NCBI GenBank assembly: GCA_934090935.1
Contig: CAKOKD010000001.1
Span: forward strand, 1 to 64,000
DNA from: an uncultured Bacilli bacterium
GTDB taxonomy: Bacteria; Bacillota_I; Bacilli_A; RF39; UBA660
DNA: 64,000 nt
Reading direction: 5' to 3'
Shown: one piece after another, positions 34,048 through 42,738 of the stretch
How positions within the stretch are numbered: position 1 is the first letter of the stretch
Layout: the number at the start of each line of letters is the position of its first letter
Program-made: the position numbers and the translations under genes
Notes under the pieces: generated by a model
The model's database searches: none
What the model was told of the DNA's origin: nothing
What the model saw: only the letters and a program-made list of their open reading frames with translations

Positions 34048-34073
34048 TTGAAAATCGGGGGGGGTATTATAAA
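34048..34073 (+). promoter_or_regulatory. Putative phase-variable promoter with an 8-G tract
   Basis: A -35-like TTGAAA (34048-34053) and a -10-like TATAAA (34068-34073) enclose eight consecutive G residues (34057-34064), very unusual in such AT-rich DNA. The present spacer is 14 bases; slippage to more G residues would bring it toward the 17-base optimum. Promoter assignment is by eye. A read-level artefact in the G count is possible. Confidence 0.55.
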
Positions 34074-34102
34074 ATAAAAAAGTAAAGGAAAGTAGGTATA
34101 AT

Positions 34103-35443
34103 ATGAAAAAGAAGAGTATGCTTATAGTAGCAATATTACTAATGTCAATTGGATTTGCTAGCATTTCAACAACATTAATAATAAACGGAAATGCAAAAGT
34201 AAGCGAAAATCAAGATGACTTTTCAGTTATCTTTACAGCTGCAACATTAGATGGAAAGGATGTATATAGTTCTGTAGTAGATGATACAAAGAAGATAATT
34301 AATTTCACAACAAGTGATTTAAAAATACTTAATCAAACAAGTATACTTGCATATGAAGTAACAAATAACTCAAGTAACTATGATGCAGAGGTTAAAGTAA
34401 CATGTGTACCAAAGACTGGAACAACAGCAAAATATACAAGCATCAAAAATAAGTTAGATAATGATGCAACAGTTGTAAAAGCAAAAGAAACATTAAATGG
34501 AATATTAACAATAACGCTTGATAAAACATCAACAGAAGAAGTAAGAGAAGAATATACATGCAAGTTAGAATTTAATGCCGTAGAAAGAGATACAATAGGA
34601 GTAGAAAATATTCCAGATCCAGTATCATTTGCAACAGATTCGTGGAAAACAATACAAAAAGCAGTCCAAACAGGAAATACAAGTGAATATAATATAGGAG
34701 ATACAAAAACAATAACAATTGCAAGTCATATAAATGATTGTGTTTCTGCTAATGAATTAGATAATCCCGACTATAAAGGAGAAGATTATAAATGTGAATC
34801 TGGAGAGGAAGCAGAAAAACAAATGGTAGTACGCATATCCAATAAAAGTGAATGTACAAATGGCGAAACAAGTGAAACAGCATGTGGATTTGTAGTTGAA
34901 TTTGTGGATATAATAGAAAATCATAATTATAATTCAGCAGATGCAATAAATGAAAATGGAACAAATGTGGGAGGATGGAAAGATTCAGAGTTACGTGCAT
35001 ATATAAATGATACATTATATCATGCTTTACCAAATGATTTACAAAGTGTAATAGCAACAACAAAAGTAATATCAGGACATGGAGGTACAACAGGCGAAAC
35101 AAACTTTGAAACACAAGATAAGCTTTACTTATTGTCTATGGAAGAAATATATGAAGATGCAGCAAGTTCAAATCATGCAACATGGGATCCGTCAATAATA
35201 TGGGATACATCAGTAGGAACATCAAAGCAACTAGATTATTATAAAAATCAAGGAGTAACAAAAGATAATTATTCAAGTGCAAAGAAACAATATGATGGGA
35301 AATATGAAGGTGCAGCTTGGTGGTTTCGTTCTATGGATGGATCAAACACTGAAAATATCATTGTTATTTATTATAGTGGAGACTGGGATTGCTTCCCTGC
35401 AGGAGGAGTACATGGCATCTCTCCAGCATTCCGAATAGCATAA
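34103..35443 (+). CDS. DUF6273 surface/secreted protein (putative phase-variable antigen)
   Basis: This 446-residue protein has a signal peptide or anchor (MKKKSMLIVAILLMSIGFASIS, residues 1-22), an N-terminal beta-rich domain (about 30-175) and a C-terminal DUF6273-like domain (about 180-446). The latter has VVRISNKSECTNGETSETACGFVVEF, GGWKDSELRAYINDTLYHALP, LYLLSMEEIY and the ending AWWFRSMDGS...GISPAFRIA, recalling the C-type-lectin-like fold. It should be exposed at the surface; ligand binding is plausible. It forms a 1.6-kb cassette between duplicated ychF ends, with a G-tract promoter. The codon choice favours A-ending codons more than in neighbouring genes, which may indicate foreign origin. 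Confidence 0.8.
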   Translation: MKKKSMLIVAILLMSIGFASISTTLIINGNAKVSENQDDFSVIFTAATLDGKDVYSSVVDDTKKIINFTTSDLKILNQTSILAYEVTNNSSNYDAEVKVTCVPKTGTTAKYTSIKNKLDNDATVVKAKETLNGILTITLDKTSTEEVREEYTCKLEFNAVERDTIGVENIPDPVSFATDSWKTIQKAVQTGNTSEYNIGDTKTITIASHINDCVSANELDNPDYKGEDYKCESGEEAEKQMVVRISNKSECTNGETSETACGFVVEFVDIIENHNYNSADAINENGTNVGGWKDSELRAYINDTLYHALPNDLQSVIATTKVISGHGGTTGETNFETQDKLYLLSMEEIYEDAASSNHATWDPSIIWDTSVGTSKQLDYYKNQGVTKDNYSSAKKQYDGKYEGAAWWFRSMDGSNTENIIVIYYSGDWDCFPAGGVHGISPAFRIA

Positions 35444-35517
35444 CTTATGTTAAAAACTAAATATAATTCTTTAAGTAATTAGTGTTTATTAATAGATAAA
35501 ATATATAGATGGGATTA

Positions 35518-35566
35518 AGATATAGTTTATTTTAGATTTAATGTTTAATAAATTATATCTTTTTTT
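35518..35566 (+). repeat. 49-bp repeat, copy 2 (duplicated ychF 3' end and terminator)
   Basis: This is identical to 33921-33969 over 49 bases. It serves as a terminator for the DUF6273 gene and isolates the rpsF promoter. Confidence 0.9.
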
Positions 35567-35575
35567 CATATATTG

Positions 35576-35668
35576 TTTACAAAAGAAAGTGATTTTGCTA
35601 TAATACTCGTGAGCTTGAAGGCTCCTTGCTTCTTAATTGAAGCCAAATAGACCATAAGGAGGTGTAGT
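35576..35668 (+). promoter_or_regulatory. rpsF promoter and leader (possible S6:S18 leader)
   Basis: TTTACA (35576-35581), 17 bases, then TATAAT (35599-35604). The leader of about 60 bases contains GCTTC...GAAGC pairing and AGACCATAAGGAGG before the ATG. This is the place and size of the S6:S18 autoregulatory leader known in many bacteria; I have not verified the full consensus. Confidence 0.55.
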
Positions 35669-35959
35669 ATGAACAAATATGAAATGATGTTCATAGTAAA
35701 AACTACTGTTGAAGAAGACGCAGCTAAGAAAATCGCTGAAGATTTAAAATCAGTTATTACTTCTATGAAAGGTAATATCACTGATTCTAAAGATTTAGGT
35801 AATAAAAAACTTGCTTATCCAATCAACAAAGAAATTACTGGTTTTTACTTCGTAGTTGATTTTGATGCAACTAATGAAATTGTTTCTGAATTAGATCGTA
35901 AGGCTAGAATAAGTGAAAACGTTCTTAGACATATGATTATCAGATTAGATGAGGAGTAA
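35669..35959 (+). CDS. rpsF: 30S ribosomal protein S6
   Basis: This 96-residue protein starts MNKYEMMFIVKTTVEEDAAKKIAEDLKSVI and has KKLAYPINKEITGFYFVVDFDA, both typical of S6. It binds 16S rRNA together with S18. AAGGAGG precedes the ATG. It is the first gene of the rpsF-ssb-rpsR operon. Confidence 0.96.
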   Translation: MNKYEMMFIVKTTVEEDAAKKIAEDLKSVITSMKGNITDSKDLGNKKLAYPINKEITGFYFVVDFDATNEIVSELDRKARISENVLRHMIIRLDEE

Positions 35960-35964
35960 GATAT

Positions 35965-36417
35965 ATGAATAATGTATGCTTAGTTGGAAGATTAACAAGA
36001 GATCCAGAACTTAGAACAACTGGTACAGGAATTTCAACAACAACATTTAGTTTAGCTGTTGATGGAAGACCAAGTGCAAATGGAGAACCTCATACAGATT
36101 TTATTAATATTGTTGTATGGAGGGTACAAGCTGAAAATGTATGTAAATATTGTTCTAAAGGTAGTATGGTAGCTGTTATTGGAAGAATTACTTCTAGAAG
36201 CTATGATGCTCAAGATGGTACAAAGAGATACGTTACAGAAGTTGTAGCTGACAATGTTAGATTCTTAAGTTCAAAAGGAGCTAGTGCTGATAATTCCGTA
36301 AATTATAATATGAATAATGCTGGTGAATCATCAAGTACTCCTGCTAACCTTGAAGAAGATCCTTTTAAAGATTTTGGTTCAGAAGTAGTTTTAAGCGATG
36401 ACGATTTACCATTTTAG
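35965..36417 (+). CDS. ssb: Single-stranded DNA-binding protein
   Basis: This 150-residue protein has the OB-fold opening MNNVCLVGRLTRDPELRTTGTGIS, followed by FSLAVDG and FINIVVW. A disordered linker leads to the acidic tip DDDLPF, which binds replication partners. It follows rpsF by five bases. Confidence 0.96.
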   Translation: MNNVCLVGRLTRDPELRTTGTGISTTTFSLAVDGRPSANGEPHTDFINIVVWRVQAENVCKYCSKGSMVAVIGRITSRSYDAQDGTKRYVTEVVADNVRFLSSKGASADNSVNYNMNNAGESSSTPANLEEDPFKDFGSEVVLSDDDLPF

Positions 36418-36432
36418 AAAGGAATGAATAAA

Positions 36433-36648
36433 ATGGCTGAATTTTTTAGAAAAAAGAAAAAAGTTTGTCAAATGTGCGCTGGTAAAAGCGTTGATTATAA
36501 AGATGTAGCAATCGTTTCAAAATACATCAATGAAAAAGGTAAAATTATGCCTAGACGTATGACTGGAGCTTGTGCTAAACATCAAAGACATATTGCTCAA
36601 CAAATTAAAAGAGCAAGATTTATGGCTTTAATACCATTTGTTAAATAA
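36433..36648 (+). CDS. rpsR: 30S ribosomal protein S18
   Basis: This 71-residue protein reads MAEFFRKKKKVCQMCAG...VDYKDV, then RRMTGACAKHQRHIAQQIKRARFMALIPFV, typical of S18. AAAGGA is about nine bases before the ATG at 36433, so this start is used rather than 36424. It holds a C-x2-C pair near the N terminus (CQMC), so it may be the zinc-binding form. A terminator follows. Confidence 0.95.
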   Translation: MAEFFRKKKKVCQMCAGKSVDYKDVAIVSKYINEKGKIMPRRMTGACAKHQRHIAQQIKRARFMALIPFVK

Positions 36649-36649
36649 G

Positions 36650-36672
36650 AGAAACGCAGGTTTCTTTTTTTT
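36650..36672 (+). terminator. Terminator of the rpsF-ssb-rpsR operon
   Basis: AGAAAC (36650-36655) pairs with GTTTCT (36660-36665), followed by a T run. Confidence 0.7.
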
Positions 36673-36706
36673 GTGTTATAATAACTTTTAAGAAAAGAGG
36701 AATAGT

Positions 36707-37396
36707 ATGGACAAGTATCAAAAACTTATTAAATTAATCGAAATTGGTGACTATGAAAATGCATATTGTTTATTAGAACAATTATCAAAAGGAGTAATTA
36801 CTTATAAAAATGAATTTTTTTATTCATTATATGTTCTTATTCAAAATGGATATGGCAGTAAAGTAACTGAATTATTTGATGATATATTTTATGATTCTAA
36901 GAATAGTGATTTAAAGAAAGTTCTATATAATGCCATTCATGAAGTTCAAATATGTGATTCTTTAGATGATGAAATGATAAATAGAGTAAATGAATATATT
37001 GAACTAATACGAGAAGCGTTTGCTTATGAAGAGTATGCTGATGTATATGATTTATGTGAAATGGGATTTTATCTAACTTCATTACCAATATTTAAGTATT
37101 ATGAAGGTAAAATGTTTTATAAAATAGGAGAATATAAATTATGTATTGAAACATTGAATGAATATTTAAAAAATGGAGCTAGTAAAGCAAGCAAAGCTTA
37201 TTTATATATGTCTGCATCATATTTTCATATAAATAAATTAAAAGAAAGTAAAAAATATGCTAGGAAAGTTTATGGTACAGATTTTATTAATGGTAATGTA
37301 TTTGATTATGTTGCTCCTCAAGATAGAGGTAATGATCATAAAAAGAATAGAACTCAATTTTTTTTAAGAATGACTCTTGAAGATTTTTATGAGTAG
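36707..37396 (+). CDS. TPR-like helical repeat protein
   Basis: This 229-residue protein has helix pairs of tetratricopeptide type, clearest at FKYYEGKMFYKIGEYKLCIETLNEYLKNGASKASKAYLYMSASYFHINKLKESKKYARKVY (about residues 132-190). No membrane segment or signal peptide is seen, so it is cytoplasmic and probably mediates protein contacts. It has its own promoter (TTATAATAAC). A longer TPR protein lies at 56627. The partner is unknown. Confidence 0.65.
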   Translation: MDKYQKLIKLIEIGDYENAYCLLEQLSKGVITYKNEFFYSLYVLIQNGYGSKVTELFDDIFYDSKNSDLKKVLYNAIHEVQICDSLDDEMINRVNEYIELIREAFAYEEYADVYDLCEMGFYLTSLPIFKYYEGKMFYKIGEYKLCIETLNEYLKNGASKASKAYLYMSASYFHINKLKESKKYARKVYGTDFINGNVFDYVAPQDRGNDHKKNRTQFFLRMTLEDFYE

Positions 37397-37443
37397 AACA
37401 ATTTAGCATAATTTGATATAATAATGGGTATGGAAGTGATTAG

Positions 37444-37881
37444 ATGAAAGTTATATTGCTTAAGGATGTAAAAAAACAAGGAAAAAAGGATGAGATAATC
37501 AATGTAAGTGATGGCTATGCTCAAAATTATTTAATTAAATTGGGTCTTGCTGTTCCTTGTAATGAAGGAAATAAAAAGAAATTAGATAGGACTTTAGAAG
37601 AAAGGGAAAAAGAGGAAGAAGCACGCATTAAAGAATGTCAAAAATTAAGTGAAGAGCTTAAAAATGTTACTATTTCATTTACAGCTAAAACTGGTAAAGA
37701 TGGTAGAATGTTTGGTTCTATTTCTAACAAACAAATTGCTCAAGAGCTTAAGAATAAAGGATATGATATTGATAAAAAGTTAATTGAATGTGACCATATA
37801 ATTGATACTCTTGGAGTACATAAAGTAAAGATAAATTTACATAAAAAGGTTATTGCTTACGTAAATGTTTCAGTTAACTAG
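37444..37881 (+). CDS. rplI: 50S ribosomal protein L9
   Basis: This 145-residue protein starts MKVILLKDVKKQGKKDEIINVSDGYAQNYLIKLGLAV, the L9 N-terminal RNA-binding domain, followed by a long helix and the C-terminal domain. It precedes dnaB by eight bases, the usual Firmicute order. The DHH phosphodiesterase gene often found just before rplI is absent here. Confidence 0.96.
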   Translation: MKVILLKDVKKQGKKDEIINVSDGYAQNYLIKLGLAVPCNEGNKKKLDRTLEEREKEEEARIKECQKLSEELKNVTISFTAKTGKDGRMFGSISNKQIAQELKNKGYDIDKKLIECDHIIDTLGVHKVKINLHKKVIAYVNVSVN

Positions 37882-37889
37882 GAGGATTT

Positions 37890-39236
37890 ATGGCTGATAT
37901 AAAAGAAGAACCTAAAAATTTAGAAGCAGAGATGTGCGTTCTTGGATGTGCATACATGTCTTCATCTGCTTTAGAAAAAGTCTGTGATGAACTTTCTAGT
38001 GATATGTTTTATGATAAGCGTAATTCAGTTATATATGATGCTTTATCAGAATTAAAAAAAAGAAATGAGAAAATTGATTCAACGATTCTTAAAAATGAGA
38101 TAGAAAAAAACACACCAATTAATTCAGTTGGGGGTGTTGAATATTTAAGTGACGTTATCGATTCAGTTGTGTCAGCTTCTAATATTGATTCATATATAAA
38201 AATAGTTAGAGAGAAAGCTTTAAGAAGAAAACTTATCACAGTATGTGAGGATATTGAAAAGAATGCTAGAGTTGAAGATCAAGACACGAATGATCTAATT
38301 GAAAGTGCTGAAAAGAAACTATTTACAGTTACTAAAGCGAGAAAAGCTGGAGAATTTAGAACAAGTCGTGAAGTTTTAAAATCCGCTATAAGTCAACTTG
38401 AAACTTTATCCAAAAATGATTCTGATGTTACTGGTGTTCCAACTGGATTTTATGATTTTGATAAGTTAACTAGTGGTCTTCATCCAAATGAACTTATAAT
38501 TATTGCAGCTCGTCCTGCTATGGGTAAAACAGCTTTTGCTTTAAATATTGCTGTAAACGCTGCTTTAGCAACTAACAAGGCTGTTGCTATATTCAACCTA
38601 GAAATGGGTGCTGAACAATTGATGTTCCGTATGCTTTCGGCAGCTAGTTCAGTTGAAGGTAATAAGCTTAAAACTGGTAAATTAAGTCATGATGACTGGA
38701 AAAAAATAAATGAAGCAACAAGTGAACTTGGAGATGCACCTATATTTATTGAGGATACTCCAGGTATTACTATAGGTGAAATACGTGCTAAATGTAGACG
38801 TCTTGCAAGTGCTGGAAATTTAGGATTAATTGTAATCGATTACCTACAACTTATAAGTGGAGGTCCTGGTTATGGTAATAACCGTCAACAAGAAGTTTCT
38901 GATATATCCCGTAGCCTTAAAACAATGGCAATGGAATTAGGTGTTCCAGTTATTGCTCTTGCCCAACTTTCACGTAACGTTGAAGGAAGAGAAAATAAAC
39001 GTCCAATTATGTCAGACTTAAGAGAATCAGGTTCAATTGAACAAGATGCTGATATAGTTTCATTCCTTTATAGAGATGATTATTATACTAAACAAGTTGA
39101 TAATCCAGATGGAGTTTCTATTTCGGAACTTATAATCGGTAAGCATCGTAATGGTGCAACGGGAACAATTGAATTATTATTTGAAAAGAACATAAGTAAT
39201 TTTAGAAATTACGTTAAAAATGTAGAAGAAACATAG
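37890..39236 (+). CDS. dnaB: Replicative DNA helicase DnaB
   Basis: This 448-residue protein has the N-terminal helical domain (NLEAEMCVLGCAYMSSSALEKV), Walker A ARPAMGKTAFAL (about residue 209), Walker B LIVIDYLQLISG and the arginine-finger region SDLRESGSIEQDADIVSFLYRDDYY. It unwinds DNA at the replication fork as a hexamer. AGGAGG precedes the ATG, eight bases after rplI. Confidence 0.97.
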   Translation: MADIKEEPKNLEAEMCVLGCAYMSSSALEKVCDELSSDMFYDKRNSVIYDALSELKKRNEKIDSTILKNEIEKNTPINSVGGVEYLSDVIDSVVSASNIDSYIKIVREKALRRKLITVCEDIEKNARVEDQDTNDLIESAEKKLFTVTKARKAGEFRTSREVLKSAISQLETLSKNDSDVTGVPTGFYDFDKLTSGLHPNELIIIAARPAMGKTAFALNIAVNAALATNKAVAIFNLEMGAEQLMFRMLSAASSVEGNKLKTGKLSHDDWKKINEATSELGDAPIFIEDTPGITIGEIRAKCRRLASAGNLGLIVIDYLQLISGGPGYGNNRQQEVSDISRSLKTMAMELGVPVIALAQLSRNVEGRENKRPIMSDLRESGSIEQDADIVSFLYRDDYYTKQVDNPDGVSISELIIGKHRNGATGTIELLFEKNISNFRNYVKNVEET

Positions 39237-39244
39237 GTGGTTTA

Positions 39245-40759
39245 ATGAAAGGAAAGATATTGGGGTTTATATTAACAATATTGGTAAGTGGTTTATTGTT
39301 CTTTTGTGGAACTAATGTTGATTTTGCTTCAGAACCACAAGAAGTTTATCAAGTATATTTAAATGGTGATAAGATTGGTTTAATTAAATCAAAAGAAACA
39401 TTTTTAAATATGATTGATACAGAACAAGAAGCTTTAAGACAACAATATGGTGTTGATAAAGTATATCCACCAGATGGTTTAGATATTAAAAAAATATATA
39501 CATATAATGATGATATAATAAAAGAAGAAGATGTTTATAATAGTATTAAAGATAAAGAACCTTTTATGATAGAAGGTTATATCGCTAAAATTGTTTATAC
39601 TGAAAAGAAAATCATCAATGATGATCAAGTAATTGAACCTGGTGAACCAATTGAAATAAGTATGATGAGTAAAGATATTATGAAAGAAGCGTTATATAAA
39701 ACAGCTGCTGCTTTTATTGGATCTAAAGATCTTGATGATTATAATAAAAATACTCAAGAAAAAATTACTGATACGGGATCAATTATAAATTCAGTGTATT
39801 TTGAAGAAACTATTACTATAAGAAAAGGTCTTGTATCAACAAATAATATAATATTTAAAGATTCTGGTGAACTTTCTAAATATTTATTATATGGAACTTT
39901 GGATGAACAAAAAACATATATAACAAAGGTTGGAGAAAACTTGGATGCTATAGCTGATGCTAATAACTTAAATATTGAGGAATTAATGATTGCCAATCCA
40001 CAATATACTAAGTCAAATGTCTTACTTGCAGCAGGTGAAAAAGTAAATGTAGGACTTATTTCTCCACTTGTAAGTGTAGTTTATAAAAAGACTGAAGTTA
40101 AAGATATTGAAGTACAATATAAAACAACATATGTTGATGATAAAAATAAATACACTGACTATAAGCAAGTAACAACCCAAGGACAAAATGGAGTTAAGAG
40201 AATTACTCAGGATATAAAGTTTGTTAATGGTGAAATAAATTCATTAGTTATCAGTAAAACAGAAACTATAAAGGACCCAGTTAATGAAGTTGTAACAAGG
40301 GGAATCAAGAAATCAGCTAGCAGTGGAAATGAATTCTATCATTCTCCTCAAGGTAACAGTGATTGGAGTTGGCCAACAATATCTCCATTTGTAATTACCT
40401 CTAGATTTAAGTGGCGTTGGGGTAAACAACATCAAGGAATAGATATTTCGGGATGCGGATATCGTTCTCCGATATATGCAGTTCAAGATGGAACAGTTTA
40501 TAAAGTAAACTATAATTCTAGTTTAAATGAAGGTTTATCTATTTATATAGATCATGGTAATGGTTATATTACTCAATATATGCATTTAGCTGCTATCTTA
40601 GTTAAAGAAGGACAGACGATTAAAAGAGAGCAAAAAATTGCATTAATGGGATCAACTGGTTTCTCAACAGGAACTCACTTACATCTAGGTGTTTATAAAG
40701 GTAGACCTTATCAAGGAGGAGTTGCACTAGATCCTTGTGCATCTATATTTAAATGTTAG
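39245..40759 (+). CDS. M23 peptidoglycan endopeptidase with LysM and G5 domains
   Basis: This 504-residue protein has a signal peptide or anchor (residues 5-29), a LysM-type domain (about 225-272, YITKVGENLDAIADANNLNIEELMIANPQY), a G5-like beta domain (about 280-360) and a C-terminal M23 peptidase domain (about 375-500) with HQGIDISG and THLHLGVYKG, the metal ligands of LytM-type enzymes. It cuts peptidoglycan cross-links during growth or division. The gene overlaps walJ by seven bases. Confidence 0.9.
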   Translation: MKGKILGFILTILVSGLLFFCGTNVDFASEPQEVYQVYLNGDKIGLIKSKETFLNMIDTEQEALRQQYGVDKVYPPDGLDIKKIYTYNDDIIKEEDVYNSIKDKEPFMIEGYIAKIVYTEKKIINDDQVIEPGEPIEISMMSKDIMKEALYKTAAAFIGSKDLDDYNKNTQEKITDTGSIINSVYFEETITIRKGLVSTNNIIFKDSGELSKYLLYGTLDEQKTYITKVGENLDAIADANNLNIEELMIANPQYTKSNVLLAAGEKVNVGLISPLVSVVYKKTEVKDIEVQYKTTYVDDKNKYTDYKQVTTQGQNGVKRITQDIKFVNGEINSLVISKTETIKDPVNEVVTRGIKKSASSGNEFYHSPQGNSDWSWPTISPFVITSRFKWRWGKQHQGIDISGCGYRSPIYAVQDGTVYKVNYNSSLNEGLSIYIDHGNGYITQYMHLAAILVKEGQTIKREQKIALMGSTGFSTGTHLHLGVYKGRPYQGGVALDPCASIFKC

Positions 40760-41517
40760 TATCAGTTTTAGCAAGTGGAAGTGAAGGAAATTCCACATAT
40801 ATAAAAATAGGAAATAAAAATATTTTAATAGACATAGGTATGAATAATAAATATATTGCCACTAAATTGGGTGAGTTGGGTGTTGAAACAAAAGATATTG
40901 ATTATGTTTTTATAACCCATACTCATACGGACCATACAGGGGCAATGAAAGTATTCTTTAAGAAAAATACTCCATTTGTTTTTGTTGATGAAAAAATGAT
41001 GGTTGAACTTCCTTTTTTGGAGGATTATCCAAATTTATGTTTTGATTCAGAAGAGATGGATTTTGGTGATTTTAAGGTTGAGCCTTTTAGGACAAGCCAT
41101 GATGCTCCAGGTTCTCGTGGATATATTTTTAAAGAAGGAGAAAAAAGTTTTGTTTATGTAACCGATACAGGATACATAAATCATAAACTTTTTGATAAAC
41201 TAAGCAATCATGATCTATATGTATTTGAAAGCAATCATGATGTAGAAATGCTGATGCATGGACCATATCCACCATGGTTAAAAAAACGTATTAGAAGTGA
41301 TGAAGGCCACTTATCAAATAATCAATGTGGTTTTTATCTAAGTAAATTTATTGGACCTAATACTAAAGAAATTGCTCTTGCCCACCTTTCTCATGAAAAT
41401 AATTCCCCAGAGCTTGCTATGAAAACAGTAAAACATGAATTAGAAGAAAATGGTGTTGAATTTGAAAATATAATAATTGCTAAGCAAAGAGAAAGAACGG
41501 ATCTAATAAAGTTATGA
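40753..41517 (+). CDS. walJ: MBL-fold metallohydrolase WalJ/YycJ
   Basis: This 254-residue protein has the metallo-beta-lactamase motif THTHTDHTG (about residues 56-64), SGSEGNSTYI at the start and later zinc ligands in FRTSHD and HLSHENNS. WalJ is a conserved Firmicute nuclease-like protein, usually next to walK or rlmH. Here it lies directly before rlmH, overlapping it by four bases (ATGA). Confidence 0.9.
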   Translation: MLVSVLASGSEGNSTYIKIGNKNILIDIGMNNKYIATKLGELGVETKDIDYVFITHTHTDHTGAMKVFFKKNTPFVFVDEKMMVELPFLEDYPNLCFDSEEMDFGDFKVEPFRTSHDAPGSRGYIFKEGEKSFVYVTDTGYINHKLFDKLSNHDLYVFESNHDVEMLMHGPYPPWLKKRIRSDEGHLSNNQCGFYLSKFIGPNTKEIALAHLSHENNSPELAMKTVKHELEENGVEFENIIIAKQRERTDLIKL

Positions 41518-41948
41518 TAAAAGTAATATGTGTAGGTAAGATAAAGGAAGAATATTTATCTTTAATGATAAAAGATTATTATAAAAGAATAAATAAGTAC
41601 CATAAATTAGAAATAATTGAATTAAAGGATTCCAATATGGAAGCTGAAGGAGACTTGATTTTAAAAAATTTAAAGCCAACTGATTATATTATTACTTGTG
41701 AAATAGATGGTAAAAATTTAAGCAGTGTTGAGCTTTCTAACAAAATTAATGAATGGTTTATAAATAATTCTAATTTAGTCTTTATAATTGGTGGATCCGA
41801 TGGAATAGATGATAGAATAAAGAAGATGAGTAACTATAAGTTATCATTTGGAAGAAATACTTTTCCACATGGAATGTTTAGAGCTATCCTTTTAGAACAG
41901 TTATATAGGTCATTTAAAATACTTAATAATGAGACATATCATAAGTGA
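41514..41948 (+). CDS. rlmH: 23S rRNA pseudouridine-1915 N3-methyltransferase
   Basis: This 144-residue protein has the SPOUT signature FIIGGSDGIDDRI and the C-terminal knot FGRNTFPHGMFRAILLEQLYRSFKILNNETYHK. It methylates pseudouridine 1915 of 23S rRNA. The TGA of walJ lies inside its start, which also shows that TGA is a stop codon here. A terminator overlaps its stop codon. Confidence 0.95.
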   Translation: MIKVICVGKIKEEYLSLMIKDYYKRINKYHKLEIIELKDSNMEAEGDLILKNLKPTDYIITCEIDGKNLSSVELSNKINEWFINNSNLVFIIGGSDGIDDRIKKMSNYKLSFGRNTFPHGMFRAILLEQLYRSFKILNNETYHK

Positions 41949-41963
41949 TATGTTCTTTTTTTT
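41932..41963 (+). terminator. Terminator after rlmH
   Basis: GACATATCA (41933-41941) pairs with TGATATGTTC (41946-41955), followed by a T run. Confidence 0.8.
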
Positions 41964-41994
41964 ACAATCTTTTTAATAAAGTGTTAAAAAGAGA

Positions 41995-42076
41995 TTGACA
42001 AACGCATTTGTTATTAATATAATGTTAATAACAAGAGAGAAAGACTCTTGATAAATTTTAAAAAATGTTATTAACA
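41995..42076 (+). promoter_or_regulatory. NAD operon promoter with probable NrtR operator
   Basis: TTGACA (41995-42000), 17 bases, then TATAAT (42018-42023), an ideal promoter. A perfect ten-base inverted repeat, TTGTTATTAA (42008-42017) and TTAATAACAA (42025-42034), encloses the -10 box, and a further TGTTATTAACA (42066-42076) lies downstream. NrtR-type repressors bind such palindromes in NAD promoters, and an NrtR-like gene is in the same operon (48298). Binding is inferred. Confidence 0.7.
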
Positions 42077-42098
42077 AAATGTTAGAAAGAGTGATTTT

Positions 42099-42737
42099 AT
42101 GGAAAAGAAAAATTTAGAAGATTTTATAAGATGTGTATTTAACATCGATATGGTAGAAGGGTTTGTAAATATTGGACCTATGTCGAATAAAAAATATAAC
42201 TTACTTGTGCCAGCTCAAAAAGAAATTATGGAAGATATAAGAAAAGATGGTGAATTAATCACTTTTATTGGAGAAGCGCATTCAGCGAATGCTTCTGAAT
42301 TTATGAATTATCCACCTCATTGTAAAGAGGGAACAGAAGAAGCTGAATTTATAAGTGATTTTAATGAGTATTTAAATTATGTAAATACATTAATTTATCG
42401 AAAGAATTCAATCAATGGAATGTTAAATCAAAAATTGCTTGAAGACTTAAAGAGGATGAAAAATCTAAAAGAGGTTATTTTTACTGGTGTATGTGAAGAT
42501 CTATGTGTCATGGATTTTGCTCGTACATTTGCAAGATATATGGATGAACTTAATAGACCGGTAAATATGTTCCTTTTAGCAAATGCAGTTGATACATTTG
42601 ATGCTGAATATCATAATCGTGAACATTGGAAAAATGTTGCAAAAGAGGTTATGGAAAGTGCTGGTATTCAATATGTAATGGATTTTAACGAATTAAAAAA
42701 AGAAGAAAAGAAATTAAATTTAAGGAAGTGTGAATAA
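42099..42737 (+). CDS. pncA: Nicotinamidase-like cysteine hydrolase
   Basis: This 212-residue protein of the isochorismatase fold has the likely triad Asp in NIDMVEGF (about residue 17), Lys in YRKNSING and Cys in FTGVCEDLCVMDF. GEAHSANASEFMNYPPHCKEGTEEAEF holds the conserved metal-binding region. It would turn nicotinamide into nicotinate, the first step of NAD salvage. It is the first gene of the NAD operon, which strongly supports the assignment. Confidence 0.88.
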   Translation: MEKKNLEDFIRCVFNIDMVEGFVNIGPMSNKKYNLLVPAQKEIMEDIRKDGELITFIGEAHSANASEFMNYPPHCKEGTEEAEFISDFNEYLNYVNTLIYRKNSINGMLNQKLLEDLKRMKNLKEVIFTGVCEDLCVMDFARTFARYMDELNRPVNMFLLANAVDTFDAEYHNREHWKNVAKEVMESAGIQYVMDFNELKKEEKKLNLRKCE

Positions 42738-42738
42738 T

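Noticed and set aside
34749..35114. A 121-residue minus-strand open frame rich in Leu and His
   Set aside because: It is antisense to the DUF6273 gene, has a composition typical of reverse-strand AT-rich coding DNA, and has no ribosome binding site.
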